From positions 41,351,222 through 41,415,221 of the forward strand of contig NC_053119.1 in assembly GCF_010015445.1 (NCBI RefSeq): 64,000 bases of DNA, written 5' to 3'. The stretch is from Perca fluviatilis. Taxonomy: Eukaryota; Chordata; Actinopteri; Perciformes; Percidae. The translations under genes and the position numbers were made by a program. Shown here in pieces: positions 53,314 through 64,000 of the stretch. The notes below the pieces were generated by a model. That model was given only the letters and a program-made list of their open reading frames with translations. It was not told the origin of the DNA and made no database searches. How positions within the stretch are numbered: the first letter of the stretch is position 1; each line of letters opens with the position of its first letter.

Positions 53314-54390
53314 TTAAGTTCCTCAACATGACAGGGCCTCATAATCAGGTCATCATTTTGTTATTTAAAATGCTCTTCTTTCTTTTCCCATCTACTACAT
53401 GTAGGCCTATCTGTTGACCTGCAGGTTGCGAACTGCTGCACAAATGCCCTTACAGGCAAATTGTTGAATTAAATTGACCACCTTAACTCTTGTTGTATTG
53501 TCTTCCCGTTGACCATGCACTTGTTGTCCTCCCTCGTCAAAACTGACCCGGTCTGGTTTGTCCGTTTATAAAAGCATAAAAAAGATTCACCAAATTCTGA
53601 CTTACATCTTCTTAGCCAAGTTCATTCCAACTCATTTGAACTAGTTTTACACTTACTTTTTGCATTCATGGTCAATAAAATGTGAAAATGATACGTAATT
53701 GAGTAAAATGAGGAGAAAGTGTTAGTTGTTTTGGATTATAATAGACTGGTATATGTCAAATATTAGCCAGGATATCCCCAGGTCAAAACCAACTGATGCT
53801 TTTTTTCACAAACAACAGAGCAAACAAAAAGTGCAAAACTATTTTCTGAAGAACTGTCTTGAAAACATTAGGGTATAGTTAACGATAAACTAGCACAGAC
53901 CAGTTGATACACAGACTGGAGTATTTGGCCCCCTGGAAGTCCACACACGACATATTATACAATACAAGAGTATTTTATGTAAATGGTTTATTTCAGCTCT
54001 TTTCTCTAAAAACATTGTAATGCAAATGGCTAAAATTAGGAGAAATATGAAACGACAGGTTTGTATTTTACTGTAGTCCTGGACTAAAGGGCCTGGCTGT
54101 TGGGCCCCTAATGATTCCCCTCTCATGGCCCTCCTGTAGCCTACCACCTGGAGGTACCTGTTGCCTCCAGATTCGATAAGGCCAGCGCAACCAGTAGGCT
54201 ACTACTATGCTGGAGTATAACACTTTAATAGAGTTCACTTGTGGTAACTTGACTAAACTCAATTGTATTTAGGAATTTTTCCCCATGCGAGCACAATATA
54301 TAAAAACGAGCTCTTAAAAACAAATTACAAACCCAAATGAGATAGTAATGTAGTACCCTCCTTACTTGATAGTAACCCATGCTTTGGTGC
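53314..54390. other. Non-coding, no gene seen
   Basis: No exon or repeat terminus recognised. Confidence 0.45.
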
Positions 54391-54401
54391 AAATTACGAT
54401 A

Positions 54402-54432
<31 letters not shown>

Positions 54433-54500
54433 ACTTTATTAATCCCACACTGGGGAAATTCCTGTGCTACAGCAGCTCAAAAGAAAAGAAAATGTACACA
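54391..54500 (-). mobile_element. LINE 3' tail, reversed, with (GATAA)n
   Basis: AAGATAAGATAAGATAAGAT units are followed by AGACTTTATTAATCCCACAC and TGGGGAAATTCCTGTGCTAC, the reverse complement of the tail type at 5410-5455. Confidence 0.6.
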
Positions 54501-55079
54501 CACCAGAATAACACAAATACACATTAAGTAGACATATAGGAGAAAAAATATATACATAAAGTATAAGAAATAGAAAAAATAGAATTAGTTATAATAATAA
54601 TAGTAATAAAACAATAAACAGCCTTATACAAACAGAGAGTATATAAACACAGATATACAGATGAATAGAAATGACATATTGCACAGTTGAAGGTAACACA
54701 GAGTAATAAATAAATAAATATTCATAATGCAGAATATTGTCCAGAAAATTCCCAGTGAAATTAGCAATAATTTAAAATGACCAAACGTATCTGCCCATAT
54801 CATGGCCACTTTATCCAGCCATATCATAGACTGTATGTATCCCACCTGTTATTCAATAAGATAATTCGTTTATTTTGGCATTTCATGGCCGGAAGTCCGA
54901 CTATACTCGAGCAAGCTTTAAGGAACTAGCCGTGAGCAGCAAGCAAAGGGTAGCGGAGCTCCGATGCTCTCCGATTTCATCAACCGCGGAGACGATAAGA
55001 ACGGGAGACGAGGCGAGGCTTTGGTTTACCGAGACAGAAATATTCCCTCCGAGTAGACAAAGGGAAGCCCGTGAGAGAG

Positions 55080-55082
<3 letters not shown>

Positions 55083-55128
<46 letters not shown>
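55083..55128. repeat. (TG)n microsatellite in the slc10a3 5' region
   Basis: About 23 TG units, 245 bases upstream of the start codon, in a GC-rich presumed 5' UTR or promoter. Confidence 0.9.
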
Positions 55129-55129
<1 letters not shown>

Positions 55130-55372
55130 CCTGCGGGCTGCTGCTGTACAGGACAGGGCGGGGCGGGGTGATGTTTAGGTTCCGGTATAAAGGCAGCGAG
55201 AAAATGGGAACCAGACGAGATGTGGAGCCCGCTGCCGAAGCTGTTGTTTCATACCGGAGACTAGAATGAGAAGTGGACCGTCCTGGTTTAACAGGGCGGC
55301 GGTGTAACCGTGTGGGGAGGCCGCTGGGCAGGCAGAGGAGAAGCGCCCCTCCGCCCCTTGTACGTCAATAAG

Positions 55373-56785
55373 ATGAGGACGCTATTTACGTTATTCTGCT
55401 GTGTCTTCCTTATTACCGGCGGAGCAGACCGGGCCACCGGGAACCTAACCGTCGACAGCAGTAACGACACCAGCCTGACGGCCGACAGCAGCAGCAGGTA
55501 TATCGCGATCGGCGACGGGTCTTCGCAGGAGTTTGAGTTTCCTGAAAACACCAACGGAGTGATTGTGATCTCCAGCCAGTACCGGAGCGCTGCTGCGAGC
55601 AGGAAGGGCCGCCAGAGCTGGAAGCAGACGGTAACAGTCCGCTCCCTGGACCCGGAGGTCCTCTCCATACTTAATGTGACGGATAGCGGCCACGCAGGGC
55701 CGGCCAAGAGCTACATTATCAGCATCCGCTCCGGGTTCCCAGGCAGGGCTCAGTTACAGATCCAGCTGCTGGACCTGGACCAGGACTCGGTGCCCGTTCT
55801 GGTCGAAGAGAGGACGGATTACTCCATCAGAGTGGCGCCTGGTACCGATGACCCGGCCACCCGGCTCGTCCAGTCGGGTGGCCTGTCCCATTTCTCTGAG
55901 AACCCCGTGCTGTTTGCCCTGCTGCCCCTCATCTTCGTCAACAAGTGTGCGTTTGGGTGCAAAGTGGAAGTGGAGGTTCTGCGGGGTCTGCTGAGGAGAC
56001 CCGTGCCACTGCTGCTCGGGGTGCTGGGTCAGTTCCTGGTGATGCCGTTGTATGCCTACTGTGTATCCCGGCTGGCCTCGCTGCCCAAAGCGCTCTCCCT
56101 GGGCCTGGTCATCACCTGCTCTGCCCCGGGGGGCGGCGGGGGCTACCTGTACAGCCTGCTGCTCGGAGGAGACGTCACCCTGGCTATCTCCATGACCCTG
56201 GTGTCCACGGTGGTGGCGGCGGCCGCCATGCCTCTGTCATCCGCTCTGTATGGTCGGCTCCTGGGCGTGCACGCTGCCCTGCACGTGCCCTTTGTGAAGA
56301 TCCTCGGCACCCTCCTGTTCATCGCCATCCCCATCTCGCTGGGCATGCTGGTCAAGCTGCGCCTGCCCGCCCTCACACGCGTCCTGCTGGCTCTCATACG
56401 ACCCTTCAGCTTCGCGCTCATCGTGGGGGGCATCTTCATGGCCTACCAAATGGGCGCGTCCATCCTGGCCAACGTCAAGCCCCAGATCGTGGCAGTAGGG
56501 GTGACCGTGCCTTTACTGGGGCTGTTGGTTGGGGCCATCATGGCCAAGCTGGCAGGTCTGGCCCCAGCGCTGAGGAAGACGGTCAGCATCGAGGTGGGGG
56601 TCCAGAACAGCCTGCTGGCTCTCGCCGTCATGCAGCTGTCCTTCCGCCGGGTGGAGGCGGACTTTGCGTCCCAGGCGCCCTTCATCGTGGCCCTCAGCAG
56701 CACCTCGGAGATGCTGCTCATAGTTGTGGGGTACTACGCCCAGCGGAAGTTGTGTGGGTCTGTCGTCCCCAGGAGTGACGCCTGA
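55373..56785 (+). CDS. slc10a3: SLC10A3 (P3 protein), sodium/bile acid cotransporter family
   Basis: A single coding exon of 470 codons. The ATG at 55373 has A at -3 and opens a signal peptide (MRTLFTLFCCVFLITGG); an in-frame ATG 63 bases upstream would place 21 polar residues before it and is less likely. Residues of about 20-160 form an extracytoplasmic domain (SSQEFEFPENTNGVIVISSQ, LDPEVLSILNVT). The rest is a multi-pass SBF-type transporter domain starting near NKCAFGCKVEVEVL, with VITCSAPGGGGGYLYSLLL and GGDVTLAISMTLVSTVVAAA, and later VSIEVGVQNSLLALAVMQLS and APFIVALSSTSEMLLIVVGY. The long N-terminal domain and the intronless frame fit SLC10A3 (its relative SLC10A5 is less similar). Substrate unknown in the family. 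Coding GC content is much higher than in the flanks. Confidence 0.92.
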   Translation: MRTLFTLFCCVFLITGGADRATGNLTVDSSNDTSLTADSSSRYIAIGDGSSQEFEFPENTNGVIVISSQYRSAAASRKGRQSWKQTVTVRSLDPEVLSILNVTDSGHAGPAKSYIISIRSGFPGRAQLQIQLLDLDQDSVPVLVEERTDYSIRVAPGTDDPATRLVQSGGLSHFSENPVLFALLPLIFVNKCAFGCKVEVEVLRGLLRRPVPLLLGVLGQFLVMPLYAYCVSRLASLPKALSLGLVITCSAPGGGGGYLYSLLLGGDVTLAISMTLVSTVVAAAAMPLSSALYGRLLGVHAALHVPFVKILGTLLFIAIPISLGMLVKLRLPALTRVLLALIRPFSFALIVGGIFMAYQMGASILANVKPQIVAVGVTVPLLGLLVGAIMAKLAGLAPALRKTVSIEVGVQNSLLALAVMQLSFRRVEADFASQAPFIVALSSTSEMLLIVVGYYAQRKLCGSVVPRSDA

Positions 56786-56813
56786 TTGTAGCCACAGTTC
56801 TTTTTGTTTTTGT

Positions 56814-56973
56814 CAGGGGCATCGGACTGGGGGGGGGGGGAAGGGGACTGAGTACCCAGGGCCCTCAAGTGAGGAGGGCCCAAAAAGATGCTAGAATGAA
56901 TAGCTGTGGATGCAGGGAGGGGCCCGTAGAAAATGCCTTTCTACAGGGCCCAGAGTTTTGTGCTACGCCCCTG
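56814..56973. mobile_element. 160-bp hAT-type MITE in the slc10a3 3' UTR
   Basis: Ends CAGGGGCATCGGACTGGG and TGCTACGCCCCTG, flanked on both sides by GTTTTTGT (56806-56813 and 56974-56981), a perfect 8-bp duplication. It lies 28 bases past the stop codon. Confidence 0.85.
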
Positions 56974-57521
56974 GTTTTTGTTAAGAACTTTTTGAAGAAT
57001 GAAGTCTTTAAAACCTGTGGAAATGTTGTGTCCCGGTCTTGGCTACGAGACCCCCAACAATCACCGATCCAGTCATCACTGTTGGTGGTACACAGGACAG
57101 TGAATGGACTTTTTGTGTTTTTCCGTTTTTTGTTTTCGTATTTTTCATGAAAACCAAAGGCCTTTTACCCCCTTCTGAGACCTTTTTTGTGTGTTTATTT
57201 TACAGTATGTACTTTTTAAAATCAGATTATACTGTGAGGTACTCAATGTAAATATTCCTAAGAAGAGACATACCTATAAAAGAAAAGCTATTTTTCTACC
57301 AGATTACTTTTTGTAATCAAAAAGCAAAGATTGATTTGCATCATGTTTACAAGAGGTCCATGTGTCTTAGCCTGGGGGAGAATTTTGGGGTTAAATGGAA
57401 TCGTTTGGGAATCAAACAGGAACATGATGATGATTATGAAAGTATTTGCTACTGATTGTGTTTTCCTGGATCTGCGAATCCATGTACTTGAATATGGGAG
57501 AGGAGAAATGAAGAAAAAGTA

Positions 57522-57527
57522 AATAAA
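57522..57527 (+). promoter_or_regulatory. slc10a3: Candidate polyadenylation signal of slc10a3
   Basis: AATAAA about 735 bases past the stop codon, in an A-rich context. Confidence 0.5.
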
Positions 57528-58129
57528 AACATTGTTAAAGCAGGCTTCAGTTTGTGAAGGGGTGTGTGTGCCACGAAACGCTCCTAACAGGTCAGTGTTG
57601 GAGAGAGCCAGCCAACAGGCGGGTAGCTGTAGAGTGTGAGCAGGCTGTGTTTTAGCAGAACACACTCAGGGACTGTTTGGTTTCACCTTTGCACACTGAT
57701 GGTAGAACGCTTGTTCAGCGTTTTGCATGTTTAAAGAGCAGCTTCATAGTATGTGCTGAAGATTTTGGCTTATCTAATTTCATATGCGTTTTGAATTAAA
57801 GCTACTGATAGAAGTTAAATCTATTTAAATGTCACATTTTGATGCCAGACATAGCAGGAGACCATTGCACACAAAACTAAACTCTCCACGGAAACCTGAG
57901 TAACACACAAACACCACAAACCTACACCATCAAGTGGAACAGAATATTGATATAGTTGTTTTTCCATACAGGCTACATGTGTAGTATTGTGACTGACAAA
58001 TCAAACATGGCTGCACGGACTTAAATACCTTTTTAAAGGGTCAGTACACAAAAAAAAAACATTTCTTTGCTTAGTTTTGGATTTATGAGCTGAGATTGTG
58101 GAACAACTTCTGCCACACCACCCCAGTAC
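57528..58129. other. Intergenic, no gene seen
   Basis: No exon recognised. Confidence 0.45.
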
Positions 58130-58360
58130 CAAGGGTGGGAAGTAACTAAGTACATTTATTCATGTACTATACTAGGAACAATTTCCATGCTACTTTATAC
58201 TTCTACACTCCACTACATTTAAGAGGATCATTTTGTACGTTTTACGCCATTACTACTACTAAGCTTTAGTTAACTTGCAATTTAAGGTTTTAATGAAGCT
58301 TAAATGAGTGTAGAAAGTGAAAGGTAAATTATCCTATAGTATATAAAACCGCTTTAATCA
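58130..58360. mobile_element. MITE fragment, AAGTAACTAAGTAC family
   Basis: GGGTGGGAAGTAACTAAGTA with ACTTTATACTTCTACACTCC is the other-orientation relative of the element at 44609-45118. The far end is not seen. Confidence 0.5.
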
Positions 58361-59689
58361 GCTCCACCTTGAACAACATTAAAATGCTGCTTACTTGTTA
58401 ATGCTAATGGATAATACTTACTGATTATTATCCAATGGTATAACTGGCATAGTCCTTTTTGACAAAATACATTTTGCTGCTTGAAGTTTTCTCAAGTGCA
58501 GTTTTCAATGCAAGACTTTGTCTCTTGTATATTTACATTGTGGTGAATGGAATTGAGTTTGTCCTGCTCATAAGTGTTAAGACAGTTGGAAAAAAAAAAG
58601 TGCAAAAACTCAACAGTAAAATGTATTTCTAGAGAAGGTGTCCTTGTTACTTTACATAATCCACTAAACAGTCAACACTTTTCCAAGGGTTATTTATTTG
58701 TATTATTTCTTTGGTACAAAGTGCTTTTAGTACAGAGAACATTTTTTCTGCAAAAGACAGGAACTGGAGATGTAAATGTAGAAAAAACCAAAGAAACAAG
58801 CTTTGCAAAGGGCCAGTAAGGGCAGTATAATAGTGTAACATGGCCTCAGTTTAGTAAGTTATCCACCAAAGGACAAGGTTCAGTTTTGTGGTAAACTCTT
58901 GTTGAGGTAAACTGATAGCAGGTTTAGAATTCAGAATATGTGCTCATTGTTCACAATCAACAAACCAACCTTCCTGTTTAGGAAACCGGTCCAGTGGAAA
59001 AAAGGGGAAGTTTTTACTTGCAGGTATTTTTATGTAAAGACTGCACATCCTGTTTACGCATCCAGAGAGCAGCAGCATTTGATGTGCTTTCATTACCACG
59101 CCTTGTGAGGGGGTTTTGTGTGGAAAAATAAGGGAATTCAGACCTGCTGTATGGGCGCAGCAGTTCAGACTGAGCTCTCAGGAATGTAGCACAGCTGTAA
59201 AGCCTACAGGCAGAGCTTAAATTGATAAGTAGAAGACTCAGTCAGTGCTAATGGTATGTTTCAACTCTAATGGCCACCTCTCATAGCAGCAGTTCTGTGT
59301 TTGTGCAACATGATCTTTCTGAGTCATGATCACTTCTCTCTTCGTCATACATTGGAACACAAACCTTTTTGTGGCTTTACTATTGATTTTGGTCACTAAA
59401 GGCATGTGTAATGGACATAGCTGTTCTCTGACCTACATGGGTGTGACTATAACCAAACAAAGTTACATAATCAGTGGAAAAAGATGTTAGTTACACATAT
59501 CAGAAACTGTTTTGAGACAATTGTTCTACTGTCTACTTGATTTGCAGTACAATCTGAATCTTTACTTATTTCTACTTCATTTCTTTCTTTTTAGGTTATA
59601 GCTCACTTTGAGGTACTGAACATTGACTGAATTTTTCTTAAACTTCTTTTTTTTCAGTTTTGTAATTCAAAGATGGGAAATATGAATTT
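58361..59689. other. Intergenic, no gene seen
   Basis: No exon with splice context, no repeat terminus recognised. Confidence 0.45.
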
Positions 59690-60144
59690 TTGAAAGGTCC
59701 CATGGTATGAAAATTTCACTTTATGAGGTTTTTTAACATTAATATGAGTTCCCCCAGCCTGCCTATGGTCCCCCAGTGGCTAGAAATGGTGATAGGTGTA
59801 AACCGAGCCCTGGGTATCCTGCTCTGCCTTTGAGAAAATGAAAGCTCAGATGGGCCGATCTGGAATCTTCTCCTTATGAGGTCATAAGGAGAAAGGTTAC
59901 CTCCCCTTTCTCTGCTTTGCCCGCCCAGAGAATTTGGCCCACCCATGAGAGAGAGACATCATGGCTTTCAAACGAGCAAAGTGGCAGTTGGTCAAGGCCA
60001 CACCCCCACCCTCCACCTTGCCCCCCCTCTCTCCTCCTCAATAGCTACAGACACAGAAATGGCACATCCTAAGGAAAGCTCATTGTGGCACTGGCTCTAG
60101 TGGCTGGAATTCTGCACCAAGGCTGAATTCCGAAAAAAAAAAAA

Positions 60145-60180
<36 letters not shown>
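59690..60180. mobile_element. DNA element with AAAGGTCCCATGGTATGAAA terminus
   Basis: It starts AAAGGTCCCATGGTATGAAA and contains CACTTTATGAGGTTTTTTAA. It continues to a poly(A) run at about 60134-60179 that joins the tandem array. Only one terminus is visible. Confidence 0.55.
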
Positions 60181-60182
<2 letters not shown>

Positions 60183-60692
60183 GACCACTAAAGGTCTATA
60201 TAAAAGAGACTTCAGATACAGTATTAGGGGACCACTAAGGTCTATATAAAAGAGACTTCAGATACAGTATTAGGGGACCACCTAAGGTCTATATAAAAGA
60301 GACTTCAGATACAGTATTAGGGGACCACTAAGGTCTATCTATAAAAGAGACTTCAGATACAGTATTAGGGGACCACTAAGGCCTATATAAAAGAGACTTC
60401 AGATACAGTATTAGGGGACCACTAAGGTCTATATAAAAGAGACTTCAGATACAGTAATAGGGGACCACTAAGGTCTATATAAAAGAGACTTCAGATACAG
60501 TATTAGGGGACCACTAAGGCCTATATAAAAGAGAGACTTCAGATACAGTATTAGGGGACCACTAAGGTCTATATAAAAGAGACTTCAGATACAGTATTAG
60601 GGGACCACTAAGGTCTATATAAAAGAGACTTCAGATACAGTATTAGGGGACCACTAAGGTCTATATAAAAGAGACTTCAGATACAGTATTAG
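60181..60692. repeat. Minisatellite, about 47-bp unit, 11 copies
   Basis: Unit GGGGACCACTAAGGTCTATA then TAAAAGAGACTTCAGATACA and GTATTA. Copies differ by single substitutions (GCCTAT for GTCTAT, AATAG for ATTAG) and by 1-4 base indels, such as CCTAAGG, GTCTATCTATA and GAGAGAC. Confidence 0.95.
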
Positions 60693-60827
60693 TATTAGTA
60701 TTATACTTGACATGCATGAAATCTATGTTTAGATTTGATATTTTTTATATGCTTTATGTGTGAGCTAACCTGCTATTGGAACCGATTGTGCAGTTTTCAT
60801 GCAATCACAATGACATCATGTTGACAT

Positions 60828-60829
<2 letters not shown>

Positions 60830-60920
<91 letters not shown>
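60830..60920. repeat. (CA)n microsatellite
   Basis: About 45 pure AC units. Confidence 0.95.
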
Positions 60921-60922
<2 letters not shown>

Positions 60923-61021
60923 GAACAAATCCTGCTTAGGTCCAGATTCAATCAGTCCTTTATCCAAACTTTGCCCCCCAGTGTCAGTGGCTCACTTGAT
61001 TCCAACAAGAGCTGCTACTGT

Positions 61022-61025
<4 letters not shown>

Positions 61026-61071
<46 letters not shown>

Positions 61072-61095
61072 ACACGCGCATGTGCGTGTGTGTCC
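61026..61095. repeat. (TG)n microsatellite with CG-rich end
   Basis: About 21 TG units followed by the alternating purine-pyrimidine run GCGCACACGCGCATGTGCGT. Confidence 0.9.
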
Positions 61096-62698
61096 TCAGG
61101 TGTCACTGTGTGTTGTTCTTCATGGAGCTGACAGGTGATGACACTGGGCCTTGCTGGTAGGTTTGCACTCAGCCCCATACATCAGCACTCCTGTTTATAT
61201 TACCATCCCACACATTAGTGGCACAATAGGAAGAGAGGGCTTTTAAAAATGCATGAGGACACATTGCATTACATTTTCATGAGTTCCTTTCACTGGCTCC
61301 CATGAGACGGTTTTCCTGCTGCCTGCTGCTATAAAGCTGGGAAGTCCAGAAAATACACAGGAGGCTGAAGCTGTATACTGTGAGGAATGATCTTCACTCA
61401 AACACACAGAGGGCAAGATGGAGCCTGCTGCTGTACAGGCATGGTCCCGCAGTGGGATTAGGCAATGTGTGGCACTCACCATGCAACACCTGAACTGAGT
61501 CACAGTTGTATTCTTCCTCATCGTTTATTAATCTTGCACATCACAACCTCATTGAATTAAAAAAAAAAAAACACTGCAGCTTCCCACAGTACAGTACAAT
61601 AAGTCAACCCTTTCAGACTTCAAAACCAGGTCAGATCTTTATTATGAAAAAGGGGAAGCTAACATTACAGCCACACTTGTCCTTACATGCCCTGCATCCT
61701 GATTACTGTACCGACTTTACAGGGCATTAAGTCATAGCACTTTCACAATGAAGAAATGAATAATGTTGTCACACAATGCGAGAAATGGAGTAGTAACAGT
61801 TGAACTGAACAGTTGAAAAAAAACTGTGAACAGAAATACATCTTTGGAAAAGTAGATATAGTTATGTTACAGATTCATATTTCAAATAGAAACTATCATC
61901 AGCTTATAAAATATTATGCATTACAGCAACAGCCTGTATAAATTTACAGCTGAGAATAGATACAATCATGGAAAAAGAACAGACATACCCTACTAGATGC
62001 GATGCAAAGATGTTGCTATGATAGAAAAGGGTGCAGTAAACCGATGCTCCTATTCTCTTTAGCTGTGTTTCAAAGGAAGGCAAGTAAACACAGCAAAAGT
62101 TCAGGTTGAGTTTCAAAACTGGTTTATGCTTAATTTTTCTCTCTATGAGCACGTGGAATGTTGTCCACCAAGTTCACCAACTCACTTCAATTACCAGAGC
62201 CTACTTTTGAATAAAAAAAACAGAGGGTAAAGACAACATTTGAAAAATTTAGTTAAATTCAGTTTTAACTACATGATGGGACCATTCAGAGGAGGAGGCA
62301 CCAGCGGAGAGTTGTTTCCCCCCCGATGGGGGCGGGACTTGCGGGAAATGCGCTCTGTCCCTATCCCTTCACATGCGAAGGCTGTACTATGCCTCTGATT
62401 GATTCACGAGATACCATGCCTTTTTATTTAATGTTTTGCCTGTCCATGGTTTTGCCCCGTTCGTTCGCCCCGAACCCCTGAGGGTAGATTCTAGACATAG
62501 AGATCGGATCCGCTAGACGTGTCGACGTCACAGGACGTGCCTCGTAGCCCGCCTTATTCTGCCTTATTCTGCTTCTGATTGGCTAACCCTGGTATTAACC
62601 CTAACCAATCCCCACTCCCCATGCCTTAAGCTCAGCGGATGGTCTTTCCTGATTGGCTCTAGCATAGACCAATGGGAGAGAAGGGCGCGACGGGAAAC
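61096..62698. promoter_or_regulatory. Intergenic, with the fanca promoter at its right end
   Basis: No exon is seen in the left part. The right part (about 62315-62698) is GC-richer and has GATGGGGGCGGGACTTGCGG (GC box) and several ATTGG/CCAAT boxes (near 62577, 62604, 62651 and 62669). There is no clear TATA box, consistent with a housekeeping promoter. Confidence 0.45.
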
Positions 62699-62767
62699 AT
62701 GGAGGAGAAAGTAAACCAAAACAGCACCCTCAAAAAGCTAGCCAGAGAACTGTCAATTTATTTCTAA
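62699..62767 (+). other. Upstream open reading frame in the fanca 5' leader
   Basis: ATG at 62699 opens 22 codons (MEEKVNQNSTLKKLARELSI and two more) and stops at TAA, 83 bases before the fanca start. Purines surround the ATG (A at -3, G at +4), a strong context. Confidence 0.4.
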
Positions 62768-62850
62768 AACTACTGTTAACATATTGTTTTCAAACTAATC
62801 GGCTTGAACGTCGACTAAAAGTGTTGACACGCATTCAGCCAAAGTAAAAT

Positions 62851-64000
62851 ATGTCACTGAGTGCAACGTGTGAGTCGGTTTCTCAGAAAAGGACTCTGTC
62901 GAGCCTCTTCGGTGAGTGACATATACACCGAATTAACTCTACGTAACGTTAGTATGTTTATTTAGCATTATCTTAAACAATACGTGAATACAGTCTAAAA
63001 TGAAAAGAACCAATTATATTTACTTAGGTATATGTATGTAAATACAGTAACGTTATGTCATCTATCTAATCATGCTTTAAGTTGGCCAACATTTGGTTAA
63101 CTTAGCCAACTTCAATACAACAAAGTAAACACTGTTATTACGATACTAAAACTGCGTCCATATAGACTTGTGAACGTTGTCCTGCTGTTGTACTCCCAGC
63201 TGGTCGTGTGGTTAAGAGGCTGAAGCAGGAGGATGGTCAAAGGCTGCAGGAGGCAACAATCCAGCTGTTGGAACAGCAGCAGAACATCTGCAGTCTACTC
63301 AGGGAGGTGGGGGTAAGTGAGTGGACTTTAGGATGGGGCAGAACTTGTCTGCACAGCCAATGAGCAAACATTAAAACATTATGATAGTGACATTTTATAC
63401 TAATCTGTGGACTGAGAAAGAACCCGTAAAAACCGACAGTGTCATGACTGTCAGATGAATGGATAAATACACTGTTGCAAAAGAAATGCTTCTAAATGGG
63501 CTAAGAACGCAAATTTCTGCAAGTGCTTCTTGGTGAATTATACATGTATGATACCTTTTAAACATTTGGAAAATCTGCTTCTATCATCAGAGGGGGGACA
63601 GATGACGATGTAATATGTTCATATTTAATAGTTGCTGATCTTTCATTAATAATATTTCTTTTAAACTTTTTTTGTAGAATCCAGATCTGTGCAACATTTT
63701 CCGCACTCAGAATGGAGAGCAGAAACAGGCAGAGTCTGAAGGCATCTCATCTGCCATTGCAGTTTCACTGCTGGGTGAGTGAGTGTTTGATACTAGGTCT
63801 CAGAAATAGTGTCTGTGTTGTACATACATTTTTCCAATGTACCAAAGTTGACACACTCGGAAGCCCAGAGACATCTGCTGCTTTACACATTAATTACAAA
63901 ACAAGCAGTGATAAAACTATGAAGAAAGAGAAATGTGGTTGTTGTGTGTTAGGACTTTCCAACATCTCATATGTGAGTCAGCTGCTGAATGGCAGACATG
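62851..64000 (+). CDS. fanca: Fanconi anemia group A protein, 5' exons (partial)
   Basis: Exons are 62851-62911, 63200-63312, 63678-63774 and 63953 to beyond the window, all GT-AG with matching phases. The encoded start MSLSATCESVSQKRTLSSLF is followed by AGRVVKRLKQEDGQRLQEAT and IQLLEQQQNICSLLREVG. The AGRV-K-R then LQEA-QLL pattern fits the FANCA N-terminus, and the CHMP1A neighbour fits human 16q24.3. FANCA is a large subunit of the Fanconi core complex, which monoubiquitinates FANCD2-FANCI at DNA crosslinks in the nucleus. Only about 106 residues are visible here. The start was chosen as the ATG in frame with the conserved exon 2; an upstream ATG at 62699 has its own short frame. Confidence 0.85.

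Noticed and set aside
55945..56778. A 277-codon plus-strand frame inside slc10a3
   Set aside because: It is an alternative-frame shadow of the GC-rich slc10a3 coding sequence, with low-complexity Gly/Arg/His composition and no family motifs.
60181..60692. CRISPR-like array
   Set aside because: The units are contiguous without unique spacers and the genome is a vertebrate; it is a minisatellite.

Overview
This window is nuclear DNA from a bony fish, most likely a spiny-rayed teleost. The genes have introns with GT-AG splice sites, the intergenic DNA is full of (CA)n arrays, and the interspersed repeats are of teleost type: hAT and TTAA-flanked MITEs, a Tc1 element, L2/CR1-like and L1-like LINEs, and tRNA-derived SINEs. 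There are no operons or prokaryotic signals.

Host genes. Five host loci can be supported, plus one orphan exon. (1) An unidentified last coding exon lies on the minus strand at 2193-2401. (2) A five-exon CHMP4-like ESCRT-III gene runs on the minus strand at 6141-9314; it predicts 198 aa and lacks about 27 residues of the core helical hairpin. (3) A C1q-domain gene on the minus strand (10221 to about 12345, perhaps reaching 19-20 kb) has an in-frame TAG inside the C1q domain. (4) chmp1a runs on the plus strand at 38725-46445 (seven exons, 198 aa). (5) slc10a3, a bile-acid-transporter-family protein, is a single coding exon at 55373-56785 on the plus strand. (6) The 5' end of fanca starts at 62851 and runs off the right edge. 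CHMP1A and FANCA are neighbours on human 16q24.3, so part of an old linkage group is retained.

Mobile DNA. From 12.5 to 21.5 kb there is a nest: an L1-like 3' fragment is split by a 5.75-kb hAT-type element with a perfect 8-bp target duplication. That element contains an L2/CR1-type LINE (ORF1 esterase, endonuclease, reverse transcriptase), which itself holds a MITE and a second LINE tail. From 22125 to 31873 lies a 9.75-kb CACTA/EnSpm-like transposon with CACTG termini and TA flanks. It carries a 770-codon transposase-like ORF, an out-of-frame C2H2 zinc-finger segment, and a multi-exon companion gene; three later insertions into it all fall in introns of the companion gene. A 1.63-kb Tc1 element sits at 35825-37454. 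MITEs crowd the introns of chmp1a and one lies in the 3' UTR of slc10a3.

How the genes relate. The host genes are transcribed separately. CHMP4-like and CHMP1A proteins both belong to ESCRT-III (membrane scission), FANCA to the Fanconi DNA-repair core complex, SLC10A3 to an orphan membrane transporter branch, and the C1q-domain protein would be secreted if functional. No new host system is evident; the most unusual object is the two-gene CACTA-like transposon. Repeat family names are judged by eye and were not searched.
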